In this document: positions 54,811 to 63,414 of the stretch, piece after piece
How the letters are laid out: each line of letters starts with the position of its first letter
How positions within the stretch are numbered: position 1 is the stretch's first letter
From: Lewinellaceae bacterium
GTDB lineage: Bacteria > Bacteroidota > Bacteroidia > Chitinophagales > Saprospiraceae
Length of the DNA stretch: 64,000 nucleotides
NCBI GenBank assembly: GCA_024644235.1
Contig: JAHELJ010000001.1
Location: 175,556-239,555, forward strand
Direction of reading: 5' to 3'
The notes under the pieces: model-generated
What the model saw: only the letters and a program-made list of their open reading frames with translations
What the model was told of the DNA's origin: nothing
Database searches by the model: none
Translations under genes and position numbers: made by a program

Positions 54811-55292
54811 TTCAATTTGATTCTTGCAACAGGCTCTTCACTATCTAAGAGGTGATATTCCTGCAGGCCCGGGCCTGTGATATTCATCAAATTCTTCTGA
54901 TCTTCAAACAAATCCAAAAGAAGTTTGTTCTCCACCCAAAACTCACCAGGCTCCTCCTGGACATCAGAAACCTCAAAATAACACCAGATTGCCAGCACAT
55001 CGGTGGAGGGCTCACGGCCGATGAAATTCAAATTCACTGATTTCCCATCAATAAAAAGCTGAAAGGACCTCTGAATATATGCTATTAGCTTTTCTTCAGC
55101 ATTCTCAGTTTCTTTGGAGGTCTCGAGGTACAGGGGAGATGATCCATCCAGTAAAATGGCATTCTCAAGATCATCGATGAATATATGTATGCTGATCTCA
55201 AAGCTTTGTTTACCGGCATTGTAGTGAAGGATGGTCTTACTCAGGTGAAGATCATGCCAGGTACCTGCAATCAGTAGAAGTAATGTCAACAT
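54807..55292 (-). CDS. DUF6702-like small exported protein
   Basis: The 161-residue protein has a short N-terminal hydrophobic stretch (MLTLLLLIAGTWHDLHLSKT) that may be a signal peptide, and a beta-rich body with SFEISIHIFIDDLENAIL and NLNFIGREPSTDVLAIWCYF. The HDLHLSKT start and the FIDDLENAI and IWCYFE segments fit a Bacteroidota family that I recognise as DUF6702, of unknown function. It overlaps yidD by four bases (ATGA), so the pair is translated together. There is no catalytic motif. An envelope role is plausible from export alone. Confidence 0.75.
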   Translation of the reverse strand: MLTLLLLIAGTWHDLHLSKTILHYNAGKQSFEISIHIFIDDLENAILLDGSSPLYLETSKETENAEEKLIAYIQRSFQLFIDGKSVNLNFIGREPSTDVLAIWCYFEVSDVQEEPGEFWVENKLLLDLFEDQKNLMNITGPGLQEYHLLDSEEPVARIKLK

Positions 55293-55357
55293 TGCACACC
55301 TTTATTAAGGTTGCTCTATCAGTGAGGCAGGGAGCTGCCCGATATATCAGTGATGAA

Positions 55358-56671
55358 TCAATACCGATAATAATCAGGCTTATAAGGCCCTTCCGGTTGT
55401 ACACCAATGTAAGTGGCCTGCTCATCCGACAACTCGTCCAATTCAACTCCAATTTTTGTTAGGTGCAATCTGGCCACTTGTTCATCGAGATGTTTTGGTA
55501 GCATATAGACCTGATTTTCGTACTGATCACTATTGGCCCAAAGTTCCATCTGAGCCAACACTTGATTAGTGAATGAATTGGACATTACAAACGAAGGATG
55601 ACCAGTGGCGCAACCAAGGTTTACCAACCTTCCCTCAGCAAGTAGGATTATATCCCTACCATTGATTGTGTACTTATCAACTTGGGGCTTGATCTGGATT
55701 TTGGCTGCCCCAGCCTTCTCATTCAACCATGCAACATCAATTTCATTATCAAAGTGTCCGATGTTGCACACAATTGCTTTATCCTTCATTTTCAGGAAAT
55801 GATCTGCCCCCACTACATCTTTACAACCTGTTGCGGTCACTATAATATCCGCCTCCTCCACTGCATCAGACATCTTTTTTACTTCATATCCTTCCATCGC
55901 TGCCTGCAAGGCGCAAATTGGATCAATCTCAGTCACAATTACTCGACAACCCGCTCCTCGCAGTGAAGCTGCCGATCCTTTGCCCACATCACCGAAACCT
56001 GCTACTACGGCTACCTTTCCCGCCAACATGATATCGGTGGCTCTACGGATGGCATCTACGCAGGATTCTCTACATCCGTATTTGTTGTCGAATTTGGACT
56101 TGGTCACCGAATCATTAACATTGATTACCGGCAATGGTAATGTCTCGTTTCGCATTCTATCGTACAACCGGTGGACCCCAGTGGTTGTCTCTTCACTAAT
56201 GCCTTTTATCCCGGGGATCAATTCCGCATATCTATCCAATACCATGTTGGTTAAATCACCTCCATCATCCAGGATCATATTGAGTGGTTGTCCGCCTTCG
56301 AAGGCAAATAAAGTCTGCTCGATACACCAATCAAATTCTTCCTCCGTCATTCCTTTCCAAGCAAACACAGGAATACCTTCTTTTGCTATAGCTGCAGCTG
56401 CGTGATCTTGTGTTGAGAATATATTACAGCTGGACCAGGTCACTTCTGCCCCTAATTCCAGTAGGGTTTCTATCAGTACAGCGGTTTGAATAGTCATGTG
56501 GAGACAACCAGCAATTCTTGCTCCCTTCAGTGGTTTGCTTTCACCGTAATCTTCCCTCAGAGACATCAAACCGGGCATTTCAGCTTCAGCCAATTCCATC
56601 TCACGACGACCCCATTCAGCCAGACTTATGTCCTTTACTTTATACTTGAATTTTTGCGTTACGTTTTGCAT
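55358..56671 (-). CDS. ahcY: Adenosylhomocysteinase
   Basis: AhcY splits S-adenosylhomocysteine into adenosine and homocysteine, recycling the product of methyltransferases. The NAD-binding region [20 protein letters not shown] and flanking [14 protein letters not shown] are standard, as are [34 protein letters not shown] and the C-terminal PDYYRY. ATG at 56671 ([15 protein letters not shown]) is the preferred start over 56701. A TACCTTTG -7 element on the minus strand (56706-56699) lies about 28 bases upstream. No S-adenosylhomocysteine riboswitch consensus was recognised in the leader. Length is 437 residues. Confidence 0.97.
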   Translation of the reverse strand: MQNVTQKFKYKVKDISLAEWGRREMELAEAEMPGLMSLREDYGESKPLKGARIAGCLHMTIQTAVLIETLLELGAEVTWSSCNIFSTQDHAAAAIAKEGIPVFAWKGMTEEEFDWCIEQTLFAFEGGQPLNMILDDGGDLTNMVLDRYAELIPGIKGISEETTTGVHRLYDRMRNETLPLPVINVNDSVTKSKFDNKYGCRESCVDAIRRATDIMLAGKVAVVAGFGDVGKGSAASLRGAGCRVIVTEIDPICALQAAMEGYEVKKMSDAVEEADIIVTATGCKDVVGADHFLKMKDKAIVCNIGHFDNEIDVAWLNEKAGAAKIQIKPQVDKYTINGRDIILLAEGRLVNLGCATGHPSFVMSNSFTNQVLAQMELWANSDQYENQVYMLPKHLDEQVARLHLTKIGVELDELSDEQATYIGVQPEGPYKPDYYRY

Positions 56672-56698
56672 CGAGTAGACTTTTTTATTAAACGAGTG

Positions 56699-56706
56699 CA
56701 AAGGTA
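56699..56706 (-). promoter_or_regulatory. Possible -7 promoter element for ahcY
   Basis: The minus strand reads TACCTTTG, fitting TAnnTTTG, with about 28 bases to the ATG at 56671. The -33 position has no clear TTTG. Confidence 0.38.
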
Positions 56707-56856
56707 TGAATAATATGATTTTAAATGATCTGCGAACATGTCGTGACCGGGTTCAGCTTGGGAAGTCTCTACAGATGTGAACTGAGTACTTAAGCTATAT
56801 GAGAAGCGGTTCAATACGTAGATTACTATAAATCACCTCTTTTCACATATTTTTTT

Positions 56857-56885
56857 TTTGTATTTATATATTTCTATTATATTTG
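56857..56885 (+). promoter_or_regulatory. Promoter of the candidate non-coding RNA
   Basis: A -33 TTTG (56857-56860), at the end of a ten-T run, and a -7 TATATTTG (56878-56885, fits TAnnTTTG) are 17 bases apart. Transcription should start near 56890. No plus-strand protein gene follows before the terminator at 57242. Confidence 0.6.
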
Positions 56886-56890
56886 GTGGT

Positions 56891-57270
56891 GATGTAGTGG
56901 AGTTTAGCAATAGGCAGACTACTACATCGTTTTACCAAAGTTTACACCATCTTTTATTTGTCATGACTTTTCACTAGGACTTTATGGTCAGAAAGAAACA
57001 GTCGTGTACAAATAAACGCACCTGATGGATGTTTTCGGAGGGTGCAAATGAAATGATCAGAATCTCTGCCTTAGAAAACCTATCCCGGTCATGAAGAGGC
57101 AGGTTCTGATCTTCATTTGAAAGTTCAAGGGATCTTAGTTATACACGAACTTGACGTAGTAGCACCTTTGTTAAAAACCTGGGAAGCATAACAGTTACGC
57201 ATTCGTTTCCACCAAGTTACAAGTGCTATTACCACAGAAAGAAGCCGGAAGGAGATTCCGGCTTTTCTTA
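56891..57270 (+). ncRNA. Candidate structured non-coding RNA of about 375-380 nt, family not recognised
   Basis: The stretch between ahcY and the next gene holds no ORF longer than about 21 codons on the plus strand. It is bracketed by a Bacteroidota promoter and an intrinsic terminator. Right at the predicted 5' end, GATGTAGT (56891-56898) pairs with ACTACATC (56921-56928). A long stem has one arm at 57045-57070 and the other at 57098-57119: CAAATGAA with TTCATTTG, GATCAGAA with TTCTGATC, and CTGCC with GGCAG, 21 pairs with small bulges. Near the 3' end TAGCAC (about 57159) and GTGCTA (about 57223) can enclose a further domain. I checked by eye for RNase P, tmRNA and SRP RNA landmarks and saw none. 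The minus strand as a long ahcY leader is the main alternative. Confidence 0.5.
57242..57270. terminator. Terminator serving the candidate RNA (+) and the GT4 gene (-)
   Basis: AAGCCGGAA (57242-57250) and TTCCGGCTT (57256-57264) are perfect nine-base inverted repeats with a GGAGA loop. The plus-strand side continues TTCTTATT and the minus-strand side CTTTCTG, so it could act in both directions. It overlaps the last bases of the GT4 gene. Confidence 0.82.
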
Positions 57271-58368
57271 TTCCAGGAGTTGGGTGTACAGTTCAAAAAT
57301 CTTCTGACCAACAAATGCAGGGTCAAATCTCTTTATGTGATCCCTTCCGAATTTGACAAGTGGTGAAGCAACCAATGGATCCTGTATCTCTTGCATTTTC
57401 CGAGCTAACTGGTGCGGATCATTTGGATCAATGTATAGTGCCCCTTTACCTCCCGCTTCCGGCATTGAGCTAATATCAGAAGTGATTACAGGAGTGCCGG
57501 ATTGTAGAGACTCAACGATAGGTATTCCAAATCCTTCAAACAGAGAGGGATAAATCAATGCAGTAGCAAGCCGATATAGAACTGGCAAATCATCATTGGT
57601 GACAGTTTGAAAAAAGTGCACTTCTTCAGCTAAACCATGCCTTTTGATTGAATGGATCACATCACGATATGCGTCGCCCTTATGTCCAACGACAACTAGT
57701 GGAAGTCTGATTCCTGGAGGTAGTAGTGACATGGCTTGAATCACCAATTTCAGGTTCTTTCGCTGTGTAATTGAGCCGACAAACAGAAAGTATCTTTCTG
57801 GGAGCTGATACCTTTTTCTATCGGCACTGATTTGTTCTTCCTCAATCTCCTGGAAGAAGCGATTTGATACCATGGGCGGCAGCACTCGAATTTTACTTGC
57901 ATCCACTCCATAGTAATGAAGAATATCCTTCTTGGTTTGCTCACTGACTGAGATAATAAGGTCAGCCTGTCTGCAACTATACCTCCATTTCCATTGGTAG
58001 ATCTTCCGGTCGATTAAAGGATACATTTCAGGATATCTCTCAAAGATCAGATCATGAATGGTCACCACGGTCTTGACCTTTCTATCTATCCCAATTGGTA
58101 GTTCATGACTAAGTCCATGATAGATATCAATCGAAGCAGTTTTGATAGCCTTGGCCATTCCCCATGATCTGAAGAAAGGTCGTCTGCTACTTATTATTGG
58201 TAGTGACCGAAACCGATCCAGGTAATTGCTGCCCTTGGTCTTAGGAGTAAAAAGGATGTATGTATGATCCGGATATGCAGTTTGGAGTTGCTCTACCAGC
58301 AACCTGCTATAGACGCCAAGTCCGGTTTCATTAAAAAACAATCTCTTGGCATCGAACCCGATCCGCAT
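57268..58368 (-). CDS. GT4 family glycosyltransferase
   Basis: A 366-residue GT-B glycosyltransferase. The start reads MRIGFDAKRLFFNETGLGVY, with the N-terminal nucleotide-free domain containing YHGLSHELPIG and VTIHDLIFERYPEMYPLID. The C-terminal donor-binding domain has YFLFVGSITQRKNLKLVIQA, VHFFQTVTNDDLPVLYRLA and the catalytic YPSLFEGFGIPIVESLQSGT with the conserved Glu residues of the E-x7-E motif. This is the mannosyltransferase/glucosyltransferase group 1. Acceptor unknown; no other glycosylation genes are adjacent. A terminator overlaps its 3' end. Confidence 0.94.
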   Translation of the reverse strand: MRIGFDAKRLFFNETGLGVYSRLLVEQLQTAYPDHTYILFTPKTKGSNYLDRFRSLPIISSRRPFFRSWGMAKAIKTASIDIYHGLSHELPIGIDRKVKTVVTIHDLIFERYPEMYPLIDRKIYQWKWRYSCRQADLIISVSEQTKKDILHYYGVDASKIRVLPPMVSNRFFQEIEEEQISADRKRYQLPERYFLFVGSITQRKNLKLVIQAMSLLPPGIRLPLVVVGHKGDAYRDVIHSIKRHGLAEEVHFFQTVTNDDLPVLYRLATALIYPSLFEGFGIPIVESLQSGTPVITSDISSMPEAGGKGALYIDPNDPHQLARKMQEIQDPLVASPLVKFGRDHIKRFDPAFVGQKIFELYTQLLE

Positions 58369-58438
58369 TCAGATTAATTGTCGTGGTCATTGAATCTTAC
58401 CTACCATCACAAGTTACTATTCTGTAATTTTAGTCAGA

Positions 58439-58855
58439 ATGATGTCCAGGATACTTGTTTTCATTATGCTCTGCATTTCGATCAATCTCGGTGCGCAACA
58501 GGTTGACACGAGCATGCACATCAAAAGCATCTATTTTGGAGGTGGCAGCTACTTTATCGACCAAGAGCAAGTGCAAGAATTGTACGAGTGGCTAGACAGC
58601 TTTGAACATATAGAGCAGTATGAGATCATCATTCAAAGTCATACAGACAACATAGGTGGCGTAGACTACAACAATTGGCTTTCTCAACAAAGGTCAGCCT
58701 CAGTATGGCGCCGATTGATCGAACACCAGATCCTTCCGGAAGCGATTGAGGTCAAGGACTTTGGAGAGCTCCTTCCAACGTATGACAACAGGTCGCACAT
58801 TGGCCGCCTTAGAAACCGGAGGGCTGATGTGATCCTGAAACCAATCACACTTTGA
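58439..58855 (+). CDS. Small OmpA-like periplasmic protein
   Basis: A 138-residue exported protein. The signal peptide (MSRILVFIMLCISINLGAQQ) is followed by a single OmpA-like domain: IKSIYFGGGSYFIDQEQVQE, IIIQSHTDNIGGVDYNNWLS with the peptidoglycan-binding Asp, and QQRSASVWRRLIEHQ. No barrel or lipobox is present, so it is probably soluble or loosely peptidoglycan-bound. The serine hydrolase gene starts within or just after its stop. A second ATG at 58442 is equivalent. Confidence 0.85.
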   Translation: MMSRILVFIMLCISINLGAQQVDTSMHIKSIYFGGGSYFIDQEQVQELYEWLDSFEHIEQYEIIIQSHTDNIGGVDYNNWLSQQRSASVWRRLIEHQILPEAIEVKDFGELLPTYDNRSHIGRLRNRRADVILKPITL

Positions 58856-58863
58856 ATGCTACA

Positions 58864-59943
58864 ATGAGATTTTTATCAGTCTTTGTCATCTGTCTGTTCT
58901 TTCTCGTCAGCTCAGAAGCCCAGGAACTTACCCAGATCCAGAAAGAAGCGATCGAGGAATTACTAGAGCCCTATCTGCGAATGGATCGTCCTGGCTTTGC
59001 CATTTTGATCAGTCGAGGAGATCAAATTCTGGTGAAGAAGGGATATGGAATGGCTGATTTGGAACATGGCATTCCCATCAATCCAAAGACTGTGTTTTAT
59101 GCCGGATCCGTTTCAAAGCAGTTTGTGGCAAGCTGCGTACTTTTTCTCTCCGAACAAGGTAAGATTGACCTCGATGCAACTATCCAGTCTTATTTTCCTG
59201 ATTTTCCAGAGTATGGCGGGTCTATTACAGTTCGTCATTTGCTCCACCACACCAGTGGGCTGAAAGATTACTTTGAAATCTTTGAGGCGCATAAGATCGA
59301 CTACCTCAATCAGATTTCGACTGAGGAAGTATATGATCTTATCAGGGCGGAGTCCAAGCTCATTTTCGCACCGGGAGAGAAGTATCAATATTCTAATTCT
59401 GGCTACCTGCTTTTGGGCATGCTGGTCCAGAGGGTATCGGGGCAAAGACTGGCGGAGTTTGCGGAGGAGCACATATTCAAACCTCTGGGAATGTGGGATT
59501 CTCGTTTTCTCGATAACGCTTCTATCTTGATACCTAATCGTGCCTTTGGTTACCGGATCAATCTGGAAGACGAAGTTGAAAACATGTTTATGCGATTCGA
59601 CTTGGTGGGCTCCGGAGGTTTGTACACTACTGTGGAGGATCTCCATCGCTGGGATCAGAATTTTTACCATAGAACTGTGGGCACGGAAGACTTCTTCGGT
59701 ACACTACTCAAGCCCGGTCAGTTAAATAATGGCAGGGGTACGGGCTACGCATGTGCACTACGAATCGGTAGTTTTCAGGGATATTCCGTGATAGGGCACT
59801 CGGGATCTTTGGGGGGTTACCGGGGTCATTATATGCAATTCCCTTCACTCAAGCTTGGTATCATTATCCTGGGAAATCGAGCCGACCTTAAGCCTGGAGA
59901 ACTTACCAACGAAATCGCCAAGATCATTCTTGACAGAGGATGA
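58864..59943 (+). CDS. Serine hydrolase of the beta-lactamase/penicillin-binding-protein-like family
   Basis: A 359-residue class C-like serine hydrolase (Pfam beta-lactamase). A signal peptide (MRFLSVFVICLFFLVSSEAQ) precedes the domain. The catalytic motif SxxK is Ser82-Val-Ser-Lys85 in FYAGSVSKQFVASC, and the second motif is YSN in YQYSNSGYLLLGML. The third motif region HSGSLGGYRGHY provides the H/KxG element. Relatives include D-aminopeptidases, esterases and D,D-peptidases; activity on beta-lactams is not implied. The frame opens with TTG at 58852, but ATG at 58864 gives the signal peptide. It lies on the same transcript as the OmpA-like gene. Confidence 0.9.
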   Translation: MRFLSVFVICLFFLVSSEAQELTQIQKEAIEELLEPYLRMDRPGFAILISRGDQILVKKGYGMADLEHGIPINPKTVFYAGSVSKQFVASCVLFLSEQGKIDLDATIQSYFPDFPEYGGSITVRHLLHHTSGLKDYFEIFEAHKIDYLNQISTEEVYDLIRAESKLIFAPGEKYQYSNSGYLLLGMLVQRVSGQRLAEFAEEHIFKPLGMWDSRFLDNASILIPNRAFGYRINLEDEVENMFMRFDLVGSGGLYTTVEDLHRWDQNFYHRTVGTEDFFGTLLKPGQLNNGRGTGYACALRIGSFQGYSVIGHSGSLGGYRGHYMQFPSLKLGIIILGNRADLKPGELTNEIAKIILDRG

Positions 59944-59962
59944 ATACGGCAAGGAAACAGCC

Positions 59963-62089
59963 TTAGGCTTCCTGCAGTTCGGCTTTATACTCGTCGATAA
60001 GCTGTTTTTGCAGATCGGGAGTTACTGCTTGGTATTCAGAGAATCTTCGCGTGAATTTAGCTCTACCCTGCGAGATAGATCTAAGTGAACTTGAGTACTG
60101 ATAAAGTTCGGCTAAAGGAACTTTGGCTGTTATTTTTTGATAGTGACCTTCAGCTCCCATACCCAGGATCATGGCTCTTCTCGTCTGGAGATCACTCATC
60201 ACATCACCCATCACTTCATCTGAGCATAAGACTTCCACCTCGTAGATGGGTTCTAAAATCTGAGGACGGGCCTGCTCAAAGCAACTCTTAAAAACCATCG
60301 TGCCAGCTATCTGGAAGGCCATATCGTTCGAATCAACCGGATGCATTTTCCCATCATAGATACATACCCTGATGTCTTGACAGGGAGACCCGGTGAGTGG
60401 TCCTTCTTCCATTTTCTGCATCACCCCTTTGCGTATAGCGTTGGAGTATTTCGAATCGATAGAGCCGCCAACTATACACCACATATATATCAGTTTTCCA
60501 CCCCAGGGCAATTCAGTTTCGTCGGTATTTCGAACCGTCAGATTGGTCGGAGCTGGGATGCCTTCATAATAGGGTTCAATGCGCATATGCACTTCCGCAA
60601 ACTGGCCTGCACCTCCGGTCTGTTTCTTATGACGATAAGAGTCATTTGCCTCTTTGGTAATGGTTTCCCGGAAGGAGATCCTCGGCTTCATAAAATCCAT
60701 ACTAATATTCTGTGTCTTCTCGATACGGTACTTAACTATATCGAGATGGAGTTGCCCTTGTCCGTGCAACAAGGTCTGTCTCAATTCCGGTGACTGCTCT
60801 ACAATCAGGGTAGGATCTTCTTCCTGAATAGAATGTAGAGCTTTCACTAATTTTTCCATTTCGGCTTTGGAAGGGGGCTTAACCGCAGTTCGGATTCGAG
60901 GTTCTGGAAATACGATTGGATCGATAACTTTGACCTTGCCTTTAGGGCCCAAGGAGTTGTTAGTATGAGAATCCTTCAATTTCACAGTTACTCCCAAATC
61001 ACCGGCAATCAGCTCGTCGACCTGTTCCCTGTTTTTGCCATTTGACACAAAAATTTGATTAAATCTTTCGGAGTTTGACATTTGCTCGTTGTATAGTTCG
61101 TCGCCTGATGACAACTTGCCACTGTAAAGCTTGAAATAACTGACGGTGCCAATTCGAGGCTCAGTCATTGTTTTATAAATAAAAACACATGGATCAAGGT
61201 TTTGGTCACATGCTAGAGTTCCACCATCCTGTAGCTTAGCTGGCGGACGGTCAGCTGGCGATGGACAAATGTCATTGATAAAGCCCATTATTCGACCACT
61301 TCCCATATTCCTTGCAGCACTGACACAAAAAACGGGATAGATTTCCTGACTTGCCATTGCCAGTGTCAGACCACGGGCTAATTCTTCTTCATTCAGTGAT
61401 CCCTGATCAAAAAAACGCTCCATTAGTTCCTCATCATTCTCAGCCGCAGCCTCAACGAGTTGGTTATGCATTTCCTGTGCACGTTCAATCTCAGAATCAG
61501 GAATATCCTTTTTCTCGGGCTTGCCTCCATCTTCCGAAAAAACATACATTGTCAGTCGTAGTGCATCGACAATTGTATTAAATCCAGTTCCGGGATTCAA
61601 AGGATATTGTACTGGCAGAATCTTATTACCAAACCGTTGTGTAAGCTGCTCCAGCGAAGAAGCATAGTCAGCTTTTTCATGGTCTAGCTGGTTGATGACA
61701 AACATGGCCGGTGTATCAAATTTTTCGACGTATTCCCACACCAGTTCAGTACCTACTTCCACTCCATTCTTTGCATTGATCACCAGCATAGCTGTGTCTA
61801 CTACCTTGAGTGTTGAAATTACTTCTCCTACAAAATCATCCAAGCCAGGTGTATCTATTAGATTTATTTTGTTTCCCCTCCAGTTCACATGCATCAGCGA
61901 ACTGAATATTGAGTTTCCTCGTTCCTTTTCGATATTGGTATAATCTGAACTGGTAGACCCCTCTTCTACAACGCCTCGTCTTGTCAATGCATCAGATTCA
62001 AACAACATCGTTTCAACAAGAGTGGTTTTGCCACTTCCAGAGTGCCCCAGTAGAGCCAGATTTCTGATATTCTTGGTCTCAATTGCCAT
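59963..62089 (-). CDS. Elongation factor G paralogue (EF-G-like, catalytic histidine missing)
   Basis: A 708-residue translational GTPase homologue. Domain I has the P-loop GHSGSGKTT (15-23) and the G3 motif DTPG, but where EF-G has DTPGHVDF this reads DTPGLDDF, so the GTPase-activating His is Leu83. The G4 motif NKxD reads NQLD (133-136), and switch I has RGNSI in place of RGITI. Domains III-V (RIRTAVKPPSKAEMEKLVKA, SFRETITKEANDSYRHKKQT, DIRVCIYDGKMHPVDSNDM) are complete. Such EF-G-like paralogues occur throughout Bacteroidota, and in Bacteroides one EF-G paralogue is known to work without GTPase activity. Whether this is its orthologue needs alignment. ATG at 62089 is preferred over 62152. 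Its 3' end faces the serine hydrolase gene 19 bases away. Confidence 0.92.
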   Translation of the reverse strand: MAIETKNIRNLALLGHSGSGKTTLVETMLFESDALTRRGVVEEGSTSSDYTNIEKERGNSIFSSLMHVNWRGNKINLIDTPGLDDFVGEVISTLKVVDTAMLVINAKNGVEVGTELVWEYVEKFDTPAMFVINQLDHEKADYASSLEQLTQRFGNKILPVQYPLNPGTGFNTIVDALRLTMYVFSEDGGKPEKKDIPDSEIERAQEMHNQLVEAAAENDEELMERFFDQGSLNEEELARGLTLAMASQEIYPVFCVSAARNMGSGRIMGFINDICPSPADRPPAKLQDGGTLACDQNLDPCVFIYKTMTEPRIGTVSYFKLYSGKLSSGDELYNEQMSNSERFNQIFVSNGKNREQVDELIAGDLGVTVKLKDSHTNNSLGPKGKVKVIDPIVFPEPRIRTAVKPPSKAEMEKLVKALHSIQEEDPTLIVEQSPELRQTLLHGQGQLHLDIVKYRIEKTQNISMDFMKPRISFRETITKEANDSYRHKKQTGGAGQFAEVHMRIEPYYEGIPAPTNLTVRNTDETELPWGGKLIYMWCIVGGSIDSKYSNAIRKGVMQKMEEGPLTGSPCQDIRVCIYDGKMHPVDSNDMAFQIAGTMVFKSCFEQARPQILEPIYEVEVLCSDEVMGDVMSDLQTRRAMILGMGAEGHYQKITAKVPLAELYQYSSSLRSISQGRAKFTRRFSEYQAVTPDLQKQLIDEYKAELQEA

Positions 62090-62311
62090 CTTACTTCTTT
62101 TTAAATTTTGGTCCAGAAAACGAGTTTTTTCCCATGGTTCGGGAAAATTCAAAATAGGTATTTACAGGGATTAAACCTAACAAAATGAAGCACCCTGAAA
62201 GCCTATTTACTATTGATAATCAATGATATACGTAGATAATTGATTCCGAGAAGCTTAAATTTGCTTGATCTTCTTAATATGTGGAAATAGTGGATTTATG
62301 GACTGAGAGGG

Positions 62312-63414
62312 TTAGCGATCTATCCAGACCTGCTTTTTCCATCCTTGAAACAAAGAACCGGCAACATGATCGCGTGTACTACCTGTTGCAGCAGCAAACA
62401 CATTAGTTTTCAACTTGCAAAAATAGAATGCCATCAACCCTATAAAAGCCGCCTCCTTATATTCGATAACCTCAGCATGAGGCTTAACCATCCGAAGGCC
62501 GAGTTGCTTAAGATGATCTGACAATAATTCAATGAGTAGAACATTGTGAGCTCCTCCACCACTGATTAGTACATCCCCACTATCGATACCTGATGCCAAC
62601 AGGGAATTTCCAATTTGCTCAACAATGTGGTGGCAACATGTACGGAGTTTGTCTTCAATTTTTATTTCACCAGCTTCTAGAATTGGCCACACCATGGATC
62701 TAATCCAATTGTTGTCGATCGACTTAGGCGGACGCTGTCGATAATAATCCAAACCATTTAGGGCAGACAACAATTTGCTATTCACTTCGCCCTTCCTTGC
62801 TAACAAACCGTCTTTGTCATAGCTCAGCCCCAACTGTTCAGCCAAACCATTTAGGACCTGACTACAGGGGCACACATCAAAGGCGATCATACTTCCTCCA
62901 TCCTGCATGAGGGTGACGTTACAGATTCCCCCAAGATTGAGATAACCACGGGCATCAGTCATCAGGAACATATCTGCAACGGGAGCCAAGGGAGCACCCT
63001 GGCCTCCGAGAGCAAGGTCTAACAAGCGCAAATCACCGACAACCGGCAGACCAGTTTTACCTGCAATGGCGCTGGGTTGTCCAATTTGCAATGAACTTTG
63101 TCGATCCGGATCATGGAAAATGGTATGGCCATGCCATCCGATCAGATCAGGAGAATCCTCTATTTTTTGGAGATTGTCTTGGATCAGGTCAGCGCAGTAA
63201 TAGCCGTATTCGAAATCCATCAAGTACAGCTCCTTGCCAGACAATAATGGAGCACTTCTTAATCTTTCAGTCCATTCCTTAGAATAAGGAATAGTGCTGG
63301 TTGCAAGAATCTGCCAGTCTACTTCGTGATGACCTTTTTTTTTAATTCAAATCGACAAACTGCCAGATCGAGACCATCGAGCGAACTCCCCGACATGGTG
63401 CCTAAAACGATCAT
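62312..63414 (-). pseudogene. anmK: anmK, anhydro-N-acetylmuramic acid kinase, interrupted by a frameshift at an A9 run
   Basis: AnmK phosphorylates 1,6-anhydro-MurNAc during cell-wall recycling. The main frame (63244 down to 62312) has the family parts HTIFHDPDRQSSLQIG, VVGDLRLLDLALGGQGAPL, YLNLGGICNVTLM and LISGGGAHNVLL. The N-terminus is missing from it but lies upstream in another frame: ATG at 63414 encodes MIVLGTMSGSSLDGLDLAVC, the AnmK ATP-binding start. That reading stops at TAG after 31 codons. The two frames meet at nine A residues (minus strand, 63343-63335); adding one A restores a full 368-residue protein. The heptamer A AAA AAG there, read in the upstream frame, would move a ribosome into the downstream frame by a minus-1 slip. 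Sequencing error, slippage or programmed frameshifting are all possible, so pseudogene is only a provisional type. The start overlaps the cytochrome stop. Confidence 0.82.

Noticed and set aside
55325-55339. GGCAG-GGAG-CTGCC hairpin downstream of ahcY as a terminator.
   Set aside because: The stem is five pairs and no T-tract follows on either strand.
56672-56890. S-adenosylhomocysteine or SAM riboswitch in the ahcY leader.
   Set aside because: A -7 promoter element lies only about 28 bases before the ahcY start, which leaves no room for a riboswitch, and I did not recognise a riboswitch consensus further upstream.
56891-57241. RNase P RNA, tmRNA or SRP RNA as identity of the candidate RNA.
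   Set aside because: The RNase P core GAGGAAAGUCC, the tmRNA tRNA-like 3' end with CCA and resume codon stretch, and the SRP GGAAGGAAGCA-type loop are not visible on either strand.
62153-62311. Possible small gene or promoter in the 222-base gap between the EF-G-like gene and anmK.
   Set aside because: No open frame, no strong hairpin, and only imperfect promoter-like sequences (for example TATTTTG) were seen, so I list nothing there.
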